Source of the DNA: Trachythela sp. YZ-2020
Taxonomy: Eukaryota > Cnidaria > Anthozoa > Malacalcyonacea > Clavulariidae
Reading direction: 5' to 3'
Length of the DNA: 64,000 nucleotides
Assembly (NCBI GenBank): GCA_016169945.1
Contig: JADLSH010000114.1
Span: 620,001-684,000, forward strand
Shown here: positions 20,329-33,230 of the stretch, piece by piece
Layout: every line of letters begins with the position of its first letter
How positions within the stretch are numbered: position 1 is the stretch's first letter
Made by a program: the position numbers and the translations under genes
Notes under the pieces: model-generated
What the model was told of the DNA's origin: nothing
Databases searched by the model: none
What the model saw: only the letters and a program-made list of their open reading frames with translations

Positions 20329-23300
20329 ACTTCTCTTAACAATAAGAATGCTAAAACTGTTGAACTTTTCTTCTATCTTAAACATTTCCAGAAGCCGTTA
20401 CAATTAGATAACAGAAAGGGAGTACATTTCCAATTTTGTAGTTTCAAAAATCCATCAATTATTATAGTTGCGTATATACTGTATGTTTGCTGTCAACTCG
20501 ATTCCATATAAATGGCTGTAACCCGATACTCCGTATCTATGCCGAACACTGATAACAGTTAGTCCATCGCAATATAAAAGTCTCTTAAAACATGTCTTAT
20601 ACGTACGCAAAACATAATCAAATCTCAAAGTTTCCAAACGATTCGTAAAACCATCGAAAAAAGTCATCTTTTCAAATCGTTTCTAGATTACAAATTCCGC
20701 AGCCTATGCACTCTATCTACCACGTGACATAGAACAATAACATATTTTGACACGTGACCCGACCTTCCAAACCCTCTCACTCTATAACTATGTTCCAGAC
20801 AACGCACCAAATTGATGACAAAATCTCTTCGATAACTTGACCGATTCTTCTGCGAACTCGCTGTTGCCAAATATGAACTATTGAATGCTTCAATTGCGGA
20901 TTTTGTGAACAACAGGATGTCTATTTACTTCAGATTGACGTTCACAATACCTAGCTGAGACGGAACATGCTTAGGTAATTCACCAAAATAATCACAATTG
21001 ACATTGAATGATTTTCTATTAACTGGAACTTAGCCCGAGGTCAAACAACATTCGTTCCGCTTGAATGTTTGTATTTCCGGCAACAGAAAGCGATCGCAAA
21101 AAGTCGATCGCGCTACAATTTGCACTGAATGGAAATCAGCCTTTAGGTCGAAACGTCGGGAAGCTTTTTCTCTTATCTTTTAGGCAAAATACAAACTTTA
21201 CTTTTATTGTTTTGTTCGTATAAATAATATCACGTGATAATATGCAGAAGCAAAGTGCAGTACTTGATCACTACTTGAGTAAAAATCAATACTTGATTTA
21301 CAACGGTAATGGCACTGAGTGGAGTGCAATTTGGTTTGAAATCAAACGCGTGATTATCCAGAAATTTCTATTGTATGAATTAACCTTCCCTTCATGGTGA
21401 TTTCGCGCCCTACTTTTAATAATGATTTTTTTACATTTTATATGTCTACACTTTGCTCATTGACCACGTATCCACTTTTGAGCGGATACGTGGATACGCA
21501 GCCGTTTGTAACTTAAGAACAAGGCATCATAATTATATAGTTAGACTTTAAGATATATGACGTAATATGTAGGTATATATTTTTAGTGGATACGCAGATA
21601 CGTGGATACGCAGTCGTTTGTAATTTACTATCTTATGCTTCGTTCTTCAAGTTTCCAACGACTGCGTATCCGCGTATCCACTCACAAATATACCTACATT
21701 CATATTACGTCATATATTTTTAATGCCTTACTATCTTATGCTTCGTTCTTCAAATTACAAACGACCTTTTGCCTCATCGGGCCAAGTTCTAGTTAATGAA
21801 AAATCATTCAGTGTCAATTGTGATCTTTTTGGTGAATTAGCTATGCATGTTCCGTCTCAGCTAGGTATTGTGAACGTCAATCTGAAATAAATAGACATCC
21901 TGTTGTTCACAAAATCCGCAATTGAAGCACGCTTATATAAAGACAGGTGTACGATTGTGCCGTTCAATAGTTCATATTTGGCAACAGCGAGTTCGCAGAA
22001 GAATAGGTCAAGTTATCGAAGAGATTTTTTCATCAATTTGGTGCGTTGTCTGGAAAAATGGCTAACAAGTCAAAAGTTGCCGTAGTTTTGTTGCTCTGTA
22101 TCGTAGGGACTATCGAAGTACAAGCAAGGAGTGAAGAAATAGGCTCAGGGAATATTAAAAGCAGCGGTTGGTTTGGAAAGAAAAGAGATTTCAAGTACCA
22201 TGTACCCTCCGATGCGGTGGCTGTTACCTTGAATGAGTACGATCAGAGTTCGAGCAGTCATAGCTTTGGCAGCGGGACTGGTGGAGCGACTGTCAGCTGG
22301 ACACCCGGAGACCGAACAGCCAAGGTACATGCTTGGGTCAATGGAAAAGTTTGTGTGTGGAGTTGCAGTTCTAATCACATATCCTGGAAGGTTTATGCGC
22401 ATTTTTAAAAAGATCCGGTTATAAGTAAGAACGGTTTTGATGGACGATGTTTTTTTCTGGAATCGAAAATACAAAGGAAACTCAAACTATCTAATGTAGA
22501 TTTAAGCTGATTGATTTAGACTTTAGGCACTTAATGATCACAATATATTGATTAATAACGTAGATTAATGAGTAATGATTATGCTTCAAATAAAAAAATG
22601 AAAAAAATGTTTACTATTTTATTAATTTTTGAGGCAGTCTTTGCTGGCCTACTTGTACAAGTCGATCGCAATTAAGTCACAGAAACAGAACATTTACAAT
22701 TTTCAGCAAAATTTTGGCAGAGAATTTTACATGTTCCTGGAGCTCTTATATATAACTTCAATTGTTCGTTGTTATTTTTGTTCGATATTTTTTCAAGTGT
22801 TCTTGTTAAAATTTAACCAAGGGTTAGCGCTAATCGAGCTTTGAACAACCGGTCCCTAAACGCTTATTATTTTAGCGGATTGTGTAACTAGCTTCTTCCT
22901 GTTTCTCTTCAATATTAGAGGAGCTAGCCTGGTTGGGTATAGCTTTGGGGTAATATAGAATAGTTAGACACTGTACGTCAATTTTTTTTGAGGAAAATAG
23001 AGAAATGCTTTATTTAACAGTAACATACAATATAGTTTGTGCGAAACTGAAGGATAGAGTTAGTCTATTCTAAAAATTCTACTTTTCGAGTTCTTTAAAG
23101 AAATCTTTACAATGAAGCATTGTCACAAGTCTTTATAAGTCTTAACATGAAGTATCGGGGTCAACTCTTTCAGTTATCTATGTCTTTGCATAAAGTATGG
23201 GATTTAAGTTCTTGATACTCGTCTTTACACAACGTGAGTGTGGAGATTAATTTTCGGAGAAAATGAAGCCGCTACTTGGAATAGGGCAAAGCTTGATAAC

Positions 23301-23447
23301 CGTTCGCTATCATGCACGCAGGTGTATAAGTACTCGCATTGAAATTACTTATTCAGATAATATCAAGCTTAAATTAACTGCACTTTAGACGTGTCTGGCA
23401 AATGTTGAGCAAGCATGAACTGAAAGAATGCGTACTCTCCCCAGCGA
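20329..23447 (+). repeat. Array unit U3
   Basis: Last unit of cluster I. Inverted arm 20794-21041, foldback about 21550-21725, promoter arm about 21772-22054, gene 22058-22408. It leaves the unit consensus at about 23447, where spacer S1 begins, so it has no LINE fragment of its own right after the 3' region. Confidence 0.85.
22058..22408 (+). CDS. Secreted peptide precursor, array copy U3
   Basis: Intact 116-residue copy, nearly identical to U2. The one clear difference is proline in SWTPGDR where U2 has serine. AATAAA lies at 22589-22594. Confidence 0.8.
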   Translation: MANKSKVAVVLLLCIVGTIEVQARSEEIGSGNIKSSGWFGKKRDFKYHVPSDAVAVTLNEYDQSSSSHSFGSGTGGATVSWTPGDRTAKVHAWVNGKVCVWSCSSNHISWKVYAHF

Positions 23448-24395
23448 ATAAGTATCACGCATTAATTATACATGCACTTACTACACGTTTTAGTTCTCTT
23501 CAGCCCGAGATAGAAATATCATAAAATATTCAAATCAATTTTTTTTTTACTTTTACACGCATCCATATTAAACCCAAAATTTGACCTATTTGCCATTGGC
23601 TTATGCATGCCCATTTGTGGGTCACTTTGCTATTGCACTATATCAAATACACACACACACACACACACAATCCAAGGTGGAAACATGTCTTGTATATTTG
23701 GATGCTACATGCACGATGTCGGGGATATATGCGTGCCCCCATACCCCCCTGGTGGCTTTATATCTTATAGCTCAATGCATGTGCATTCCTGCTAGTGGCA
23801 TTGTGGCATAATTCCTCTTTTCAATTATGTCTCAGTATATAATTATAATTATAACGATTTTCGGTTAGTATAATTAATGAGTTGCCGCAAGGTGGGTTGT
23901 CATAACATGAGATGTTGCTGTGTTGAGAATTGTGTTAATATTAGTTAATTACAATCTATTTAGTTAATCAACTGTCAATCAATGCATGCGTCATAGGCTA
24001 TGCGTAATATGTATAGTAGGATGTGCCATGCAAGTTAGTTGTGAGTGATCATGATAGTGATAGCGTGACTGGCGAGACTGTGATTTGGGGGTTGTGATGC
24101 TGTGATTCAAAGGTTATTTAAATATAACATAAAAACTACTGTGAGTGTGTTGGCTTAAACATACAGCCTCTAACGGCAATTCCCGACAGCATCTTTCGTA
24201 AATTTTGGCTTTTCTGAATTTCGATTAGGCTTGCCACATGTACGCATAGCGTACCTATTTTTTATTAGTTTAATTAAAAGATTGTAATCTCTTGATTTGT
24301 TTGCCGCAAACGGAATTGAATTTGGTCTGATGAAACGGATTATATAGCCTTCGAATGTTGTGATTTTTAAGGATCTGCCTCTGGGATTTGCGAAG

Positions 24396-24587
24396 CTAAA
24401 AATCCTTTATGTTGTAGCCGATGGGTACATGGTAGTTGAAATCTCGTTTCTTTCCAAACCAACCGCTGCTCTTTTTATTCCCTGAGCCTATTTCTTCACT
24501 CCTTGCTTGTACTTCGATAGTCCGCCCTACGATACAGAGCAACAAAACTACGGCAACTATTGACTTGTTAGCCATTTTTCCAGACAT
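24396..24587 (-). pseudogene. Truncated minus-strand copy of the array gene (S1)
   Basis: The minus strand has an ATG at 24587 (MSGKMANKSIVAVVLLLCIV), the signal peptide and the pro-region with KKR. The match to the array gene ends just after YHVP; a few unrelated codons follow before a stop. The whole mature beta-rich part is missing. Its upstream region (ccttccaaaccctctcgctc, aactatgtctgg) differs from the array promoter but is homologous to the start block of every array unit. It may be the relic of an older, oppositely oriented gene. A truncated peptide could still be made. Confidence 0.75.
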
Positions 24588-25150
24588 AGTTAATAATAGA
24601 GCGAGAGGGTTTGGAAGGCCGGCAAACTTCAAAGTGACACGTGAACTTTCTCTCTAGTATGTTGAAGAGTACATCACGTGACCCGATAAGGTGCACAAAA
24701 CTCTGATTTTGTAATACTATTTACTAGAAGCGATTTGAAAAGATTTCTTTTTTCCATAGCCATTCGAGATTTGATTATGTTTTGTACAGGTTTAAGGCAT
24801 TTTTTAAGCGATTTTTGAATAGCAAGGAACTAACTGTTATTGTTCGGCATAGATACGGAGTATCGGGTTACTGCTATTATGAAATTATCGTGTGTTTTTT
24901 GTTGTTGTTGTTTTTAAAGTTTCAGTATACTTTATTCAACTTCTTATAATACATTTCCATCATATTGATTGATACTGGGAGGACCAAATAAACCCTAGTG
25001 GGCTTTTACAAGTCAGTCCTCCATTTACAATTTAATTAAAATACACTTGATTTGGTATCATAGATAAGATTATAAAAAACATGCATATAATATGATTTAA
25101 CTAGCAAACCGTATATATTTACATAATTATATATATATATATATATATAT

Positions 25151-26190
25151 AGTCAAATCTGCAGACATGCATGTTTCGCCGTTCAACGGCTCGTCAGTGC
25201 AGCTTGTAACGCAGTCTAGATGCGAGTGACTTCGTATTTATACACCATACTCTTGCCCTCACCAAGCGCATGTGGTACAATACTCAGACACATGCGCATC
25301 CAGACATGCGTGAAGTGTCTTGGGGCCAGAGTGCTCAAACGACCACAAGGGAAGTGAGCTTTTTGCATTATAGCTTATAGCCACCAATTAACCTCACATA
25401 GTGCTCAACAACACAAGTGAAGGAGCATATATAGTCAAATCTGCAGACATGCATGTTTCGCCGTTCAACGGCTCGTCAGTGCAAGTGTAACGCAGTCTAG
25501 ATGCGAGTGACTTCGTATTTATACACCATACTCTTGCCCTCACCAAGCGCATGTGGTACAATACTCAGACACATGCGCATCCAGACATGCGTGAAGTGTC
25601 TTGGGGCCAGAGTGCTCAAACGACCACAAGGGAAGTGAGCTTTTGCATTATAGCTTATAGCCACCAATTAACTTCACAGAGTGCTCAACAATTCAAGTGA
25701 AGGAGCATATATTGTCAAATCTGGAGACATGCATGTTTCGCCGTTCAACGGCTCGTCAGTGCAGCTTGCAACGCAGTCTAGATGCGAGTGACTTCGTATT
25801 TATACACCATACTCGGACACATGCGCATCCAGAGATGCGTGAAGTGTCTTGGGGCCAGAGTGCTCAAACGACCACAAGGGAAGTGAGCTTTTGCATTATC
25901 GCTTATAGCCACCAATTAACCTCACAGAGTGCTCAACAACACAAGTGAAGGAGCATATATAGTCAAATCTGCAGACATGCATGTTTCGCCGTTCAACGGC
26001 TCGTCAGTGCAGCTTGTAACGCAGTCTAGATGCGAGTGACTTCGTATTTATACACCATACTCTTGCCCTCACCAAGCGCATGTGGTACAATACTCAGACA
26101 CATGCGCATCCAGACATGCGTGAAGTGTCTTGGGGCCAGAGTGCTCAAACGACCACAAGGGAAGTGAGCTTTTTGCATTATAGCTTATAG
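25151..26190. repeat. 280-bp satellite, about four monomers
   Basis: Monomers begin agtcaaatctgcagacatgc at 25151, 25433, 25713 (variant) and 25961, giving spacings of 282, 280 and 248; the third has an internal deletion of about 34 bases and the fourth is cut off at about 26190. The array is bordered by (TA)n sequence and is missing from the matching place in S2 (about 49135). Each monomer contains the small palindromic word gccgttcaacggc. Confidence 0.9.
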
Positions 26191-26194
26191 CCAT

Positions 26195-29173
26195 AATATA
26201 TATATACATATTTAACTTATATATAGACGTGCATGAATGCATATACATTATGTATACTCATTGCATTTAAACCTATGACAATAGATAGGCTTTCATATAT
26301 GTTTTAAAATTAGTTTTTGTTCTCGCTTTTTTATATCGAATGGAATTTTGTTCCATAAATTACATCCTTTAGTTTTTATTGTAAATTTTCCATAATCAGT
26401 TCGGTATCTTTCCTTATGTATATAATGTGAGTTTCTTGTTCTGTAATTGTGTACGTTTTTATTAAGAGCAAAGAAATTATTAAAATATTCAGGCAAGGAA
26501 TTGCTATAAAATTCAAACATAAATTGTCCAGTGCATAAATCGTTGATCTGGTAAATGTTCAGTAATTTTAATTTTTGAAACAAACGTGCAGACTTTGCAT
26601 CATATGATGAATGTGTGATTATTTTTATTACTTTTTTTTGTAATTTATATATTTTATTTAATCTTGTTGGATAATTATTTGCCCAAACAATATTTCCATA
26701 ATATAAGTATGGATATATTAACGTGTTATATAATGTTCTTAGTATATTGAAATTTAAGAAATAACGGGCTTTACAAATTATTCCTATTGATTTTGATATT
26801 TTATTTGTAATATAATTAATGTGTTGATTCCAATTTAAATGTTCGTCTATGATTACTCCTGAAAATTTTGTTTCCTTAACTTGAGATAACTGACAATTGT
26901 TAAGATATATGTTAATTGGTTTTAATATTTTCTTCTTTGTTGATTTAAAAACTATATAATTTGTTTTTTTAAATTCACTGTAAGCTGATTATCAATTAAC
27001 CACTGACTTATTTTCTGCATTTCTTCATTGATTTTTTTATTTAATTGATCAACATTATCACCAGAATAGAATAGATTAGTATCATCTGCAAACACTATAA
27101 ATGATGTAAGCTTACTGCTAACATGAATATCATTTATGTATATTAAGAAAAGTAATGGGCCCAATACTGATCCCTGCGGTATACCACAGGAAACCATCTT
27201 TGCCTCTGATATTGTATCGTTATATTTGACGTGCTGCATTCGACCAGATAAATAGCTTTCAAACCATTTATACACTACTCCTCTAATTCCATAGTGTTCT
27301 AGTTTTTTTAATAGAATTTGATGGTTAACTGTATCGAATGCTTTTGACAGGTCAAGGAATATTCCAATTGTTACTTTATTTTTATCAATCTCTTGTTTAA
27401 TTTTTTCTGTCAGTTCCATTATTGCTAATGTTGTTGATCGATTTTTTCTAAAACCATATTGTTTTTCGTGTAAAATGTTATTTTTCTCAATATATTGTAT
27501 TATTCGAGTATACATTACTTTTTCTAATATTTTTTAAAAGCAGCTAATAACTGATATTGGCCTATAATTACAAAAACTATCTTTCTTTTCACTTTTGTAT
27601 ATTGGTGTAACCAGTGAGACTTTTAGTTGATCAGGGATTATTCCTGTTGCAAATGTCAAATTAAAAATATGACACAATACATTGCCAATGTACATTCCCA
27701 TATCTTTAAACACTTTAGGATGAATTCCGTCATAGCCACAGCTTTTTTGGGAACTTAACTCTCTTATGATTATATCGAGTTCACTCGTTTTTATTCTAGT
27801 GAGAAACAATGAACTTGGATAGTTTGAATTTAAATATTTGGCACAATTTCTAGTGTTGTTGTTGAATTTTCTTGCTAAGTTTTGTCCTATATTTGAAAAG
27901 AAATCATTAAATTCGTTTGCTATTTCACTTTCTTTTGATAAAGTTATATTATCCTTTTTGAATGATTCAGGATATGAAGATTTATATTTATTTTTATTTA
28001 ATAAATTTTTAATTACATCCCATGTTTGTTTTATATTGCTTTTGCATTTTTCTATTTGTTCGTTATAATATCTTTTCTTTGCAATACGTATGATGTGGAT
28101 TAACTTATTTTTACATGATTTATAGCTACTTCATGCAAGTTACCGTAGTTGATTGTTTTAAAAACTTCTTATATAATTTTTCTTTTGTGTGCGAGGATGA
28201 TTTAATTCCCTCTGTAATCCATGGATTCATTTTTCTGTGTTTTTGTTTTATTTTAATAATTTTTATTGGAAAATGTTTATTATACTTTTCTTGAAATATA
28301 TTAATAAATGTGTTAAATGATGTTTGCGAATTATTATCACCTGTGACCCTGCTCCAAGTTTGATCTCTTAGCCCTTCTTGAAATTTAGTAATTCTATCCT
28401 TGTTAATCATTCTTACTTTTCTCGTCTTGATGTATTTATTATTTGTTATCGGCTGTGTTTCTATTAGAAATATGGGCAGATGATCCGATATGTCATTAAA
28501 AAGTATCCCACTTGTTTGGATACTATTTTCTGTATTATATATTATCAATCAGTGTTCATGCCGTGTTTGTTATGCGTGTAGGTTTTCTTATTTTCGGGAT
28601 TAGTGATGACGAAATCATCTGATTTACAAATCTATTTGAGTAGTCACAATTGTCATATTTAAGCAGGTCGATGTTAAAATCTCCCATTATATAATATTCT
28701 TTATGTTCTTCTGTAATTTTACTAAGCATAGCCTTAAGTTTATTATCATAGTCATTATATTTGTCATTTGGAGGTCTATAAATTACACCCATGATTTTAT
28801 TTTTACCTTTATTGTTTTCAATTTCGATAAAAATGCTGTCAATATTTTCACTTAAATGTTTATTATTTAGGTCATCTCTTAGTTTAATATTTAGACATTC
28901 TTTAATATAAATGCAGACTCCACCTCCAGTTTTTGCTTTGCGATTAAATTCGTAAATCTTATAGCCTAGTCTATTTAAATCAGAGACATTACATGATTCA
29001 TCAAGCCATGTTTCAGTAATAGCTATATGTCAAATGAGAAATTCAGTAAATTTAGGTAATTTGTTAATTTTTCGAATTTATTGCGTAAACTTCGAATGTT
29101 TAAACTCAAAATTGAAAAGGAATTTTCCTTTACTATGTCTATGTTATTTGTTTTAATCAGATCAATAAAATCA
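26195..29173 (-). mobile_element. Near full-length LINE (endonuclease + reverse transcriptase), disrupted
   Basis: Minus-strand order: about 29160-28556 apurinic-type endonuclease (LNIRSLRNKF, then ITETWLDE, then MGDFNIDLLKYDN); about 28548-27838 linker; 27809-27534 start of RT (SCGYDGIHPKVFKDM, NYRPISVIS); 27515-26952 catalytic RT (LDLSKAFDTVNH, GIPQGSVLGPLLF, FADDTNLFYSG); 26583-26293 C-terminus. Several stops and frameshifts separate the parts, so it is inactive. It belongs with CR1/Jockey-like elements by motif order. This is the longest copy; all units carry only its 3' end. Its 5' end abuts the U4 start block at 29174. Confidence 0.85.
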
Positions 29174-30913
29174 TCTTCTCTTAACAATAAGAATGCTAAA
29201 ACTGTTGAACTTTTCTTCTATCTTAAACATTTCCAGAAGCCGTTACAATTAGATAACAGAAAGGGAGTACATTTCCAATTTTGTAGTTTCAAAAATCCAT
29301 CAATTATTATAGTTGCGTATATACTGTATGTTTGCTGTCAACTCGATTCCATATAAATGGCTGTAACCCGATACTCCGTATCTATGCCGAACACTGATAA
29401 CAGTTAGTCCATCGCAATATAAAAGTCTCTTAAAACATGTCTTATACGTACGCAAAACATAATCAAATCTCAAAGTTTCCAAACGATTCGTAAAACCATC
29501 GAAAAAAGTCATCTTTTCAAATCGTTTCTAGATTACAAATTCCGCAGCCTATGCACTCTATCTACCACGTGACATAGAACAATAACATATTTTGACACGT
29601 GACCCGACCTTCCAAACCCTCTCACTCTATAACTATGTTCCAGACAACGCACCAAATTGATGACAAAATCTCTTCGATAACTTGACCGATTCTTCTGCGA
29701 ACTCGCTGTTGCCAAATATGAACTATTGAATGCTTCAATTGCGGATTTTGTGAACAACAGGATGTCTATTTACTTCAGATTGACGTTCACAATACCTAGC
29801 TGAGACGGAACATGCTTAGGTAATTCACCAAAATAATCACAATTGACATTGAATGATTTTCTATTAACTGGAACTTAGCCCGAGGTCAAACAACATTCGT
29901 TCCGCTTGAATGTTTGTATTTGCATTATGAAAGCCGGCACAGGCGGCGATCGCAAAAGTCGATCGCAAAAAGTCAGCTACAATTTGCACCTACTTTGAAT
30001 GGAAATCAGTCTTTAGGTCGAAACGTCGGGAAGCTTTTTCTCTTATCTTTTAGGCAAAATACAAACTTTACTTTTATTGTTTTGTTCGTATAAATAATAT
30101 CATGTGATAATATGCAGAAGCAAAGTGCAGACATATAAAATGTAAAAAAATCACTACTTGATTTACAACGGTAATTGCACTGAGTGGAGTGCAATTTGGC
30201 TTGAAATCAAACGCGTGATTATCCAGAAATTTCTATTGTATGAATTAACCTTCCTCATGGTGATTTCATGCGCTACTTTTAATAATGATTTTTACATTTT
30301 ATATGTCTGCACTTTGTTCATTGACCACGTATCCACTTTTTGAGCGGATATGGATATGCAGTCGTTTGTAATTTAAGAACAAGGCATCATATATATAGTT
30401 AGACTTTAAGATATATGACGTAATATTTAGGTATATTTTAGTGGATATACGCAGATACGTGGATACGCAGTCGTTTGTAATTTACTATCTTATGCTTCGT
30501 TTTTCGTGTTGCAAACGACTGCGTATCTCATGTATCCACTCACAAATATACCTGCATTCATATTACGTCATATATTTTTAATGCCTTACTATCTTATGCT
30601 TCTGCTCTTCAAATTACCAACGACCTTTTGCCTCATCGCCAAGTTCTGCTAATGAAAAATCATTCAGTGTCAATTGTGATCTTTTGGTGAATTACCTATG
30701 CATGTTCCGTCTCAGCTTAGGTATTGTGAACGTCAATCTGAAATAAATAGACATCCTGTTGTTCACAAAATCCGCAATTGAAACACGCTTATATAAAGAC
30801 AGGTGTACGATTGTGCCGTTCAATAGTTCATATTTGGCAACAGCGAGTTCGCAGAAGAATAGGTCAAGTTATCGAAGAGATTTTGTCATCAATTTGGTGC
30901 GTTGTCTGGAAAA

Positions 30914-31270
30914 ATGGCTAACAAGTCAAAGTTGCAGTAGTTTTGTTGCTCTGTATCGTAGGACTATCGAAGTACAAGCAAGGAGTGAAGAAATAGGCTC
31001 AGAATATTAAAAGCAGCGGTTGGTTTGGAAAGAAACGAGATTTCAATTACCACGCGTAACCCTCCGATGCGGTGGCTGTTACCTTTGAATGGAGTACGAT
31101 CAGGAGTTCGAGCAGTCATAGCTTTGGCAGCAGGACTGGTGGAGCGACTGTCAGCTGACATCCGGAGACCGGAACAGCCAAGGTACATGCTTGGGTCAAT
31201 GGAAAAGTTTGTGTGTGGGGTATTGCCAGTTTCTAATCCACATATCCTGGAAGGTTTATGCGCATTTTAA
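30914..31270 (+). pseudogene. Array gene copy U4, multiple indels
   Basis: A one-base loss within the first six codons shifts the frame at once, and further one- and two-base losses and gains follow (for example near 30961, 31003, 31060 and 31090). The many small indels, in a region where non-coding DNA is equally affected, could be sequencing error rather than true decay. Confidence 0.7.
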
Positions 31271-32538
31271 GAAGATCCGGTTAAGTAAGAACGGTTTTGA
31301 TGGACGATGTTTTTTTCTGGAATCGAAAATACAAAGGAAACTCAAACTGTCTCCAGTGTAGGATTTAAGCTGATTGATTTAGACTTAGGCACTAATGATC
31401 ACAACATATCGATTAATGACATAGATTAATGAGTAATGATTATGCTTCAAATAAAAAAATGAAAAAATGTTTTACTTATTTTATTAATTTTTGTGGCAGC
31501 CCTGGCTGCATGGCCTACTTATATAAGCAGTCGTGATCGCAATTGTCACATGGAAATAAGAACATTTACAATTTCTTCAGCAAAATTTTGGCAGAGAATT
31601 TCTACATGTTCCTGGAGCTCTTATATATAATCTTCAATTGTTCGTTGTTATTTCTTTTGTTCGATATTTTTTCAAGTGTTTCAGCAAAATTTAATTCAAG
31701 GGTTGATCGCTAATCGAGCTTTGAAACAACCGGTCCCTAAACGCTTATTATTTTAGCGGATTGCAGTAACTAGCTTCTTCCTGTTTCTTCTTCAATAATG
31801 AGAGGAGCTAGCCTAAGCAGTTGGGTATAGCTTTGGGGTAATATAGAATAGAAGTTAGACATACGTCACACTTTTTTGAGGAAAATAGAGAAATGCTTCT
31901 AAAATCTTACTTTTCTAGTATAGGAATATATATTGTTTGTGCTGAAACTGAAGGGATTTGGAGAAAATGTCTATTCTAAGAGATTCTACTTTCTAGGCTT
32001 ACTTAAGTCTTAATCTATCTTTAATGAAACCGCACGCCATTGTCATGCACGTCTTCTAGTTATACACCTTGCAAATCTACAAGTGAACTCTACCCCGATG
32101 TCACAGTTTCATAAGTCTTAACATGAAGTATGGGATTTAAGTTCTTGATACTCGTCTTACACAACGTTTGACATCTGTGTCTTTGCAAATTTTCTGATTT
32201 AAGTTCTGATACCGTTTTCTATACTGACTACTGAGGTGGAGATTAATACTTGGAAAAGAGAAAATGAAGCTGCTACTTCGCCATCAGTTTCGCTATCTCA
32301 AAAGATGGTGTATAAGTACTCGCATTGAAATTAATTACCGCATTTCCCCGATATCAATATATTTAAATTAACTGCTTTAACTGCGTGTCTGGCTTACTGT
32401 CTGGCAAAAAAGTGCATTTGAACAAGCAAGCATGAACTGGCACGCGTACCTCCTCAGCGACAATCAGCGACAATATATATATCCTCAAAACATATGTACA
32501 TGATTTAACTAGTAAACCGTATATATTTAATACATAAT

Positions 32539-32569
<31 letters not shown>

Positions 32570-32570
<1 letters not shown>

Positions 32571-33230
32571 CATATTTAACTTATATATATATATGCATGA
32601 ATGCATATACATTATGTATACTCATGCATTTAAAACAATAGATAGGCTTCATATATGTTTTAAAATTAGTTTTTGTTCTGCTTTTTTATATCGAATGGAA
32701 TTTGTTCCACTAAATTACATCAGCATAAGTTTTATTATAAATTTTCCATAATCAATTCAGTATCCTTTCACCTTATGTATATAATGTGTGAGTACCACTG
32801 AGTTGAGCCTGTTTCACCAACAGGTCCAGAAGTCACTGCTCTCAAATAACTCATATGGTTGAGGATTCTCTCACACCAATACTTCGAGGGTTTTCCCCAA
32901 AGTACTCCAGTTTCCCTCCTCTAATATAACCCTTATTTGGAACTGCTGTGGGGCCTGATAATTGGCTGGCAACTATTTGTAGACTCCACTGCCATTGAGA
33001 CAGAGATTGAATAAATAAATGTGTTTCTTGTTCTGCTGTAATTGTGTACATTTTATTGGAACCAAAAAGAAATTATTCAAAATATTCAGGCAAGAATTGC
33101 TATAAAATTCAAACATAAATTATCCACAGTTCATAAATCGTTGATCTGGTAAATGTTCAGTAATTTTAATTTTTTGAAACAAACAGGCAGACTTTCATCA
33201 TATGATAGATAATAATGATGTGGTATTTAC
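32570..33230 (-). mobile_element. LINE 3' fragment of U4 with SINE
   Basis: Same LINE C-terminal remnant as in U2, with the SINE at about 32793-33017 in the shared site. Many small indels. Confidence 0.65.

Larger units (their letters stand above)
23448..26194. repeat. Spacer S1 of the array (left part)
   Basis: It separates clusters I and II. It starts with sequence (gtatcacgcattaattatac) that recurs at 62180, followed by a (CA)n tract (about 23650-23670). Then comes a block (aattatgtctcagtatataa, 23824 onward) shared with S2 (46960) and S3 (62540). A minus-strand truncated gene copy, the homologue of the units' start region and a 280-bp satellite follow. Confidence 0.75.

Noticed and set aside
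25151..26190. Repeat array considered as CRISPR
   Set aside because: Monomers are about 280 bp with no spacer structure, and the genome is eukaryotic.
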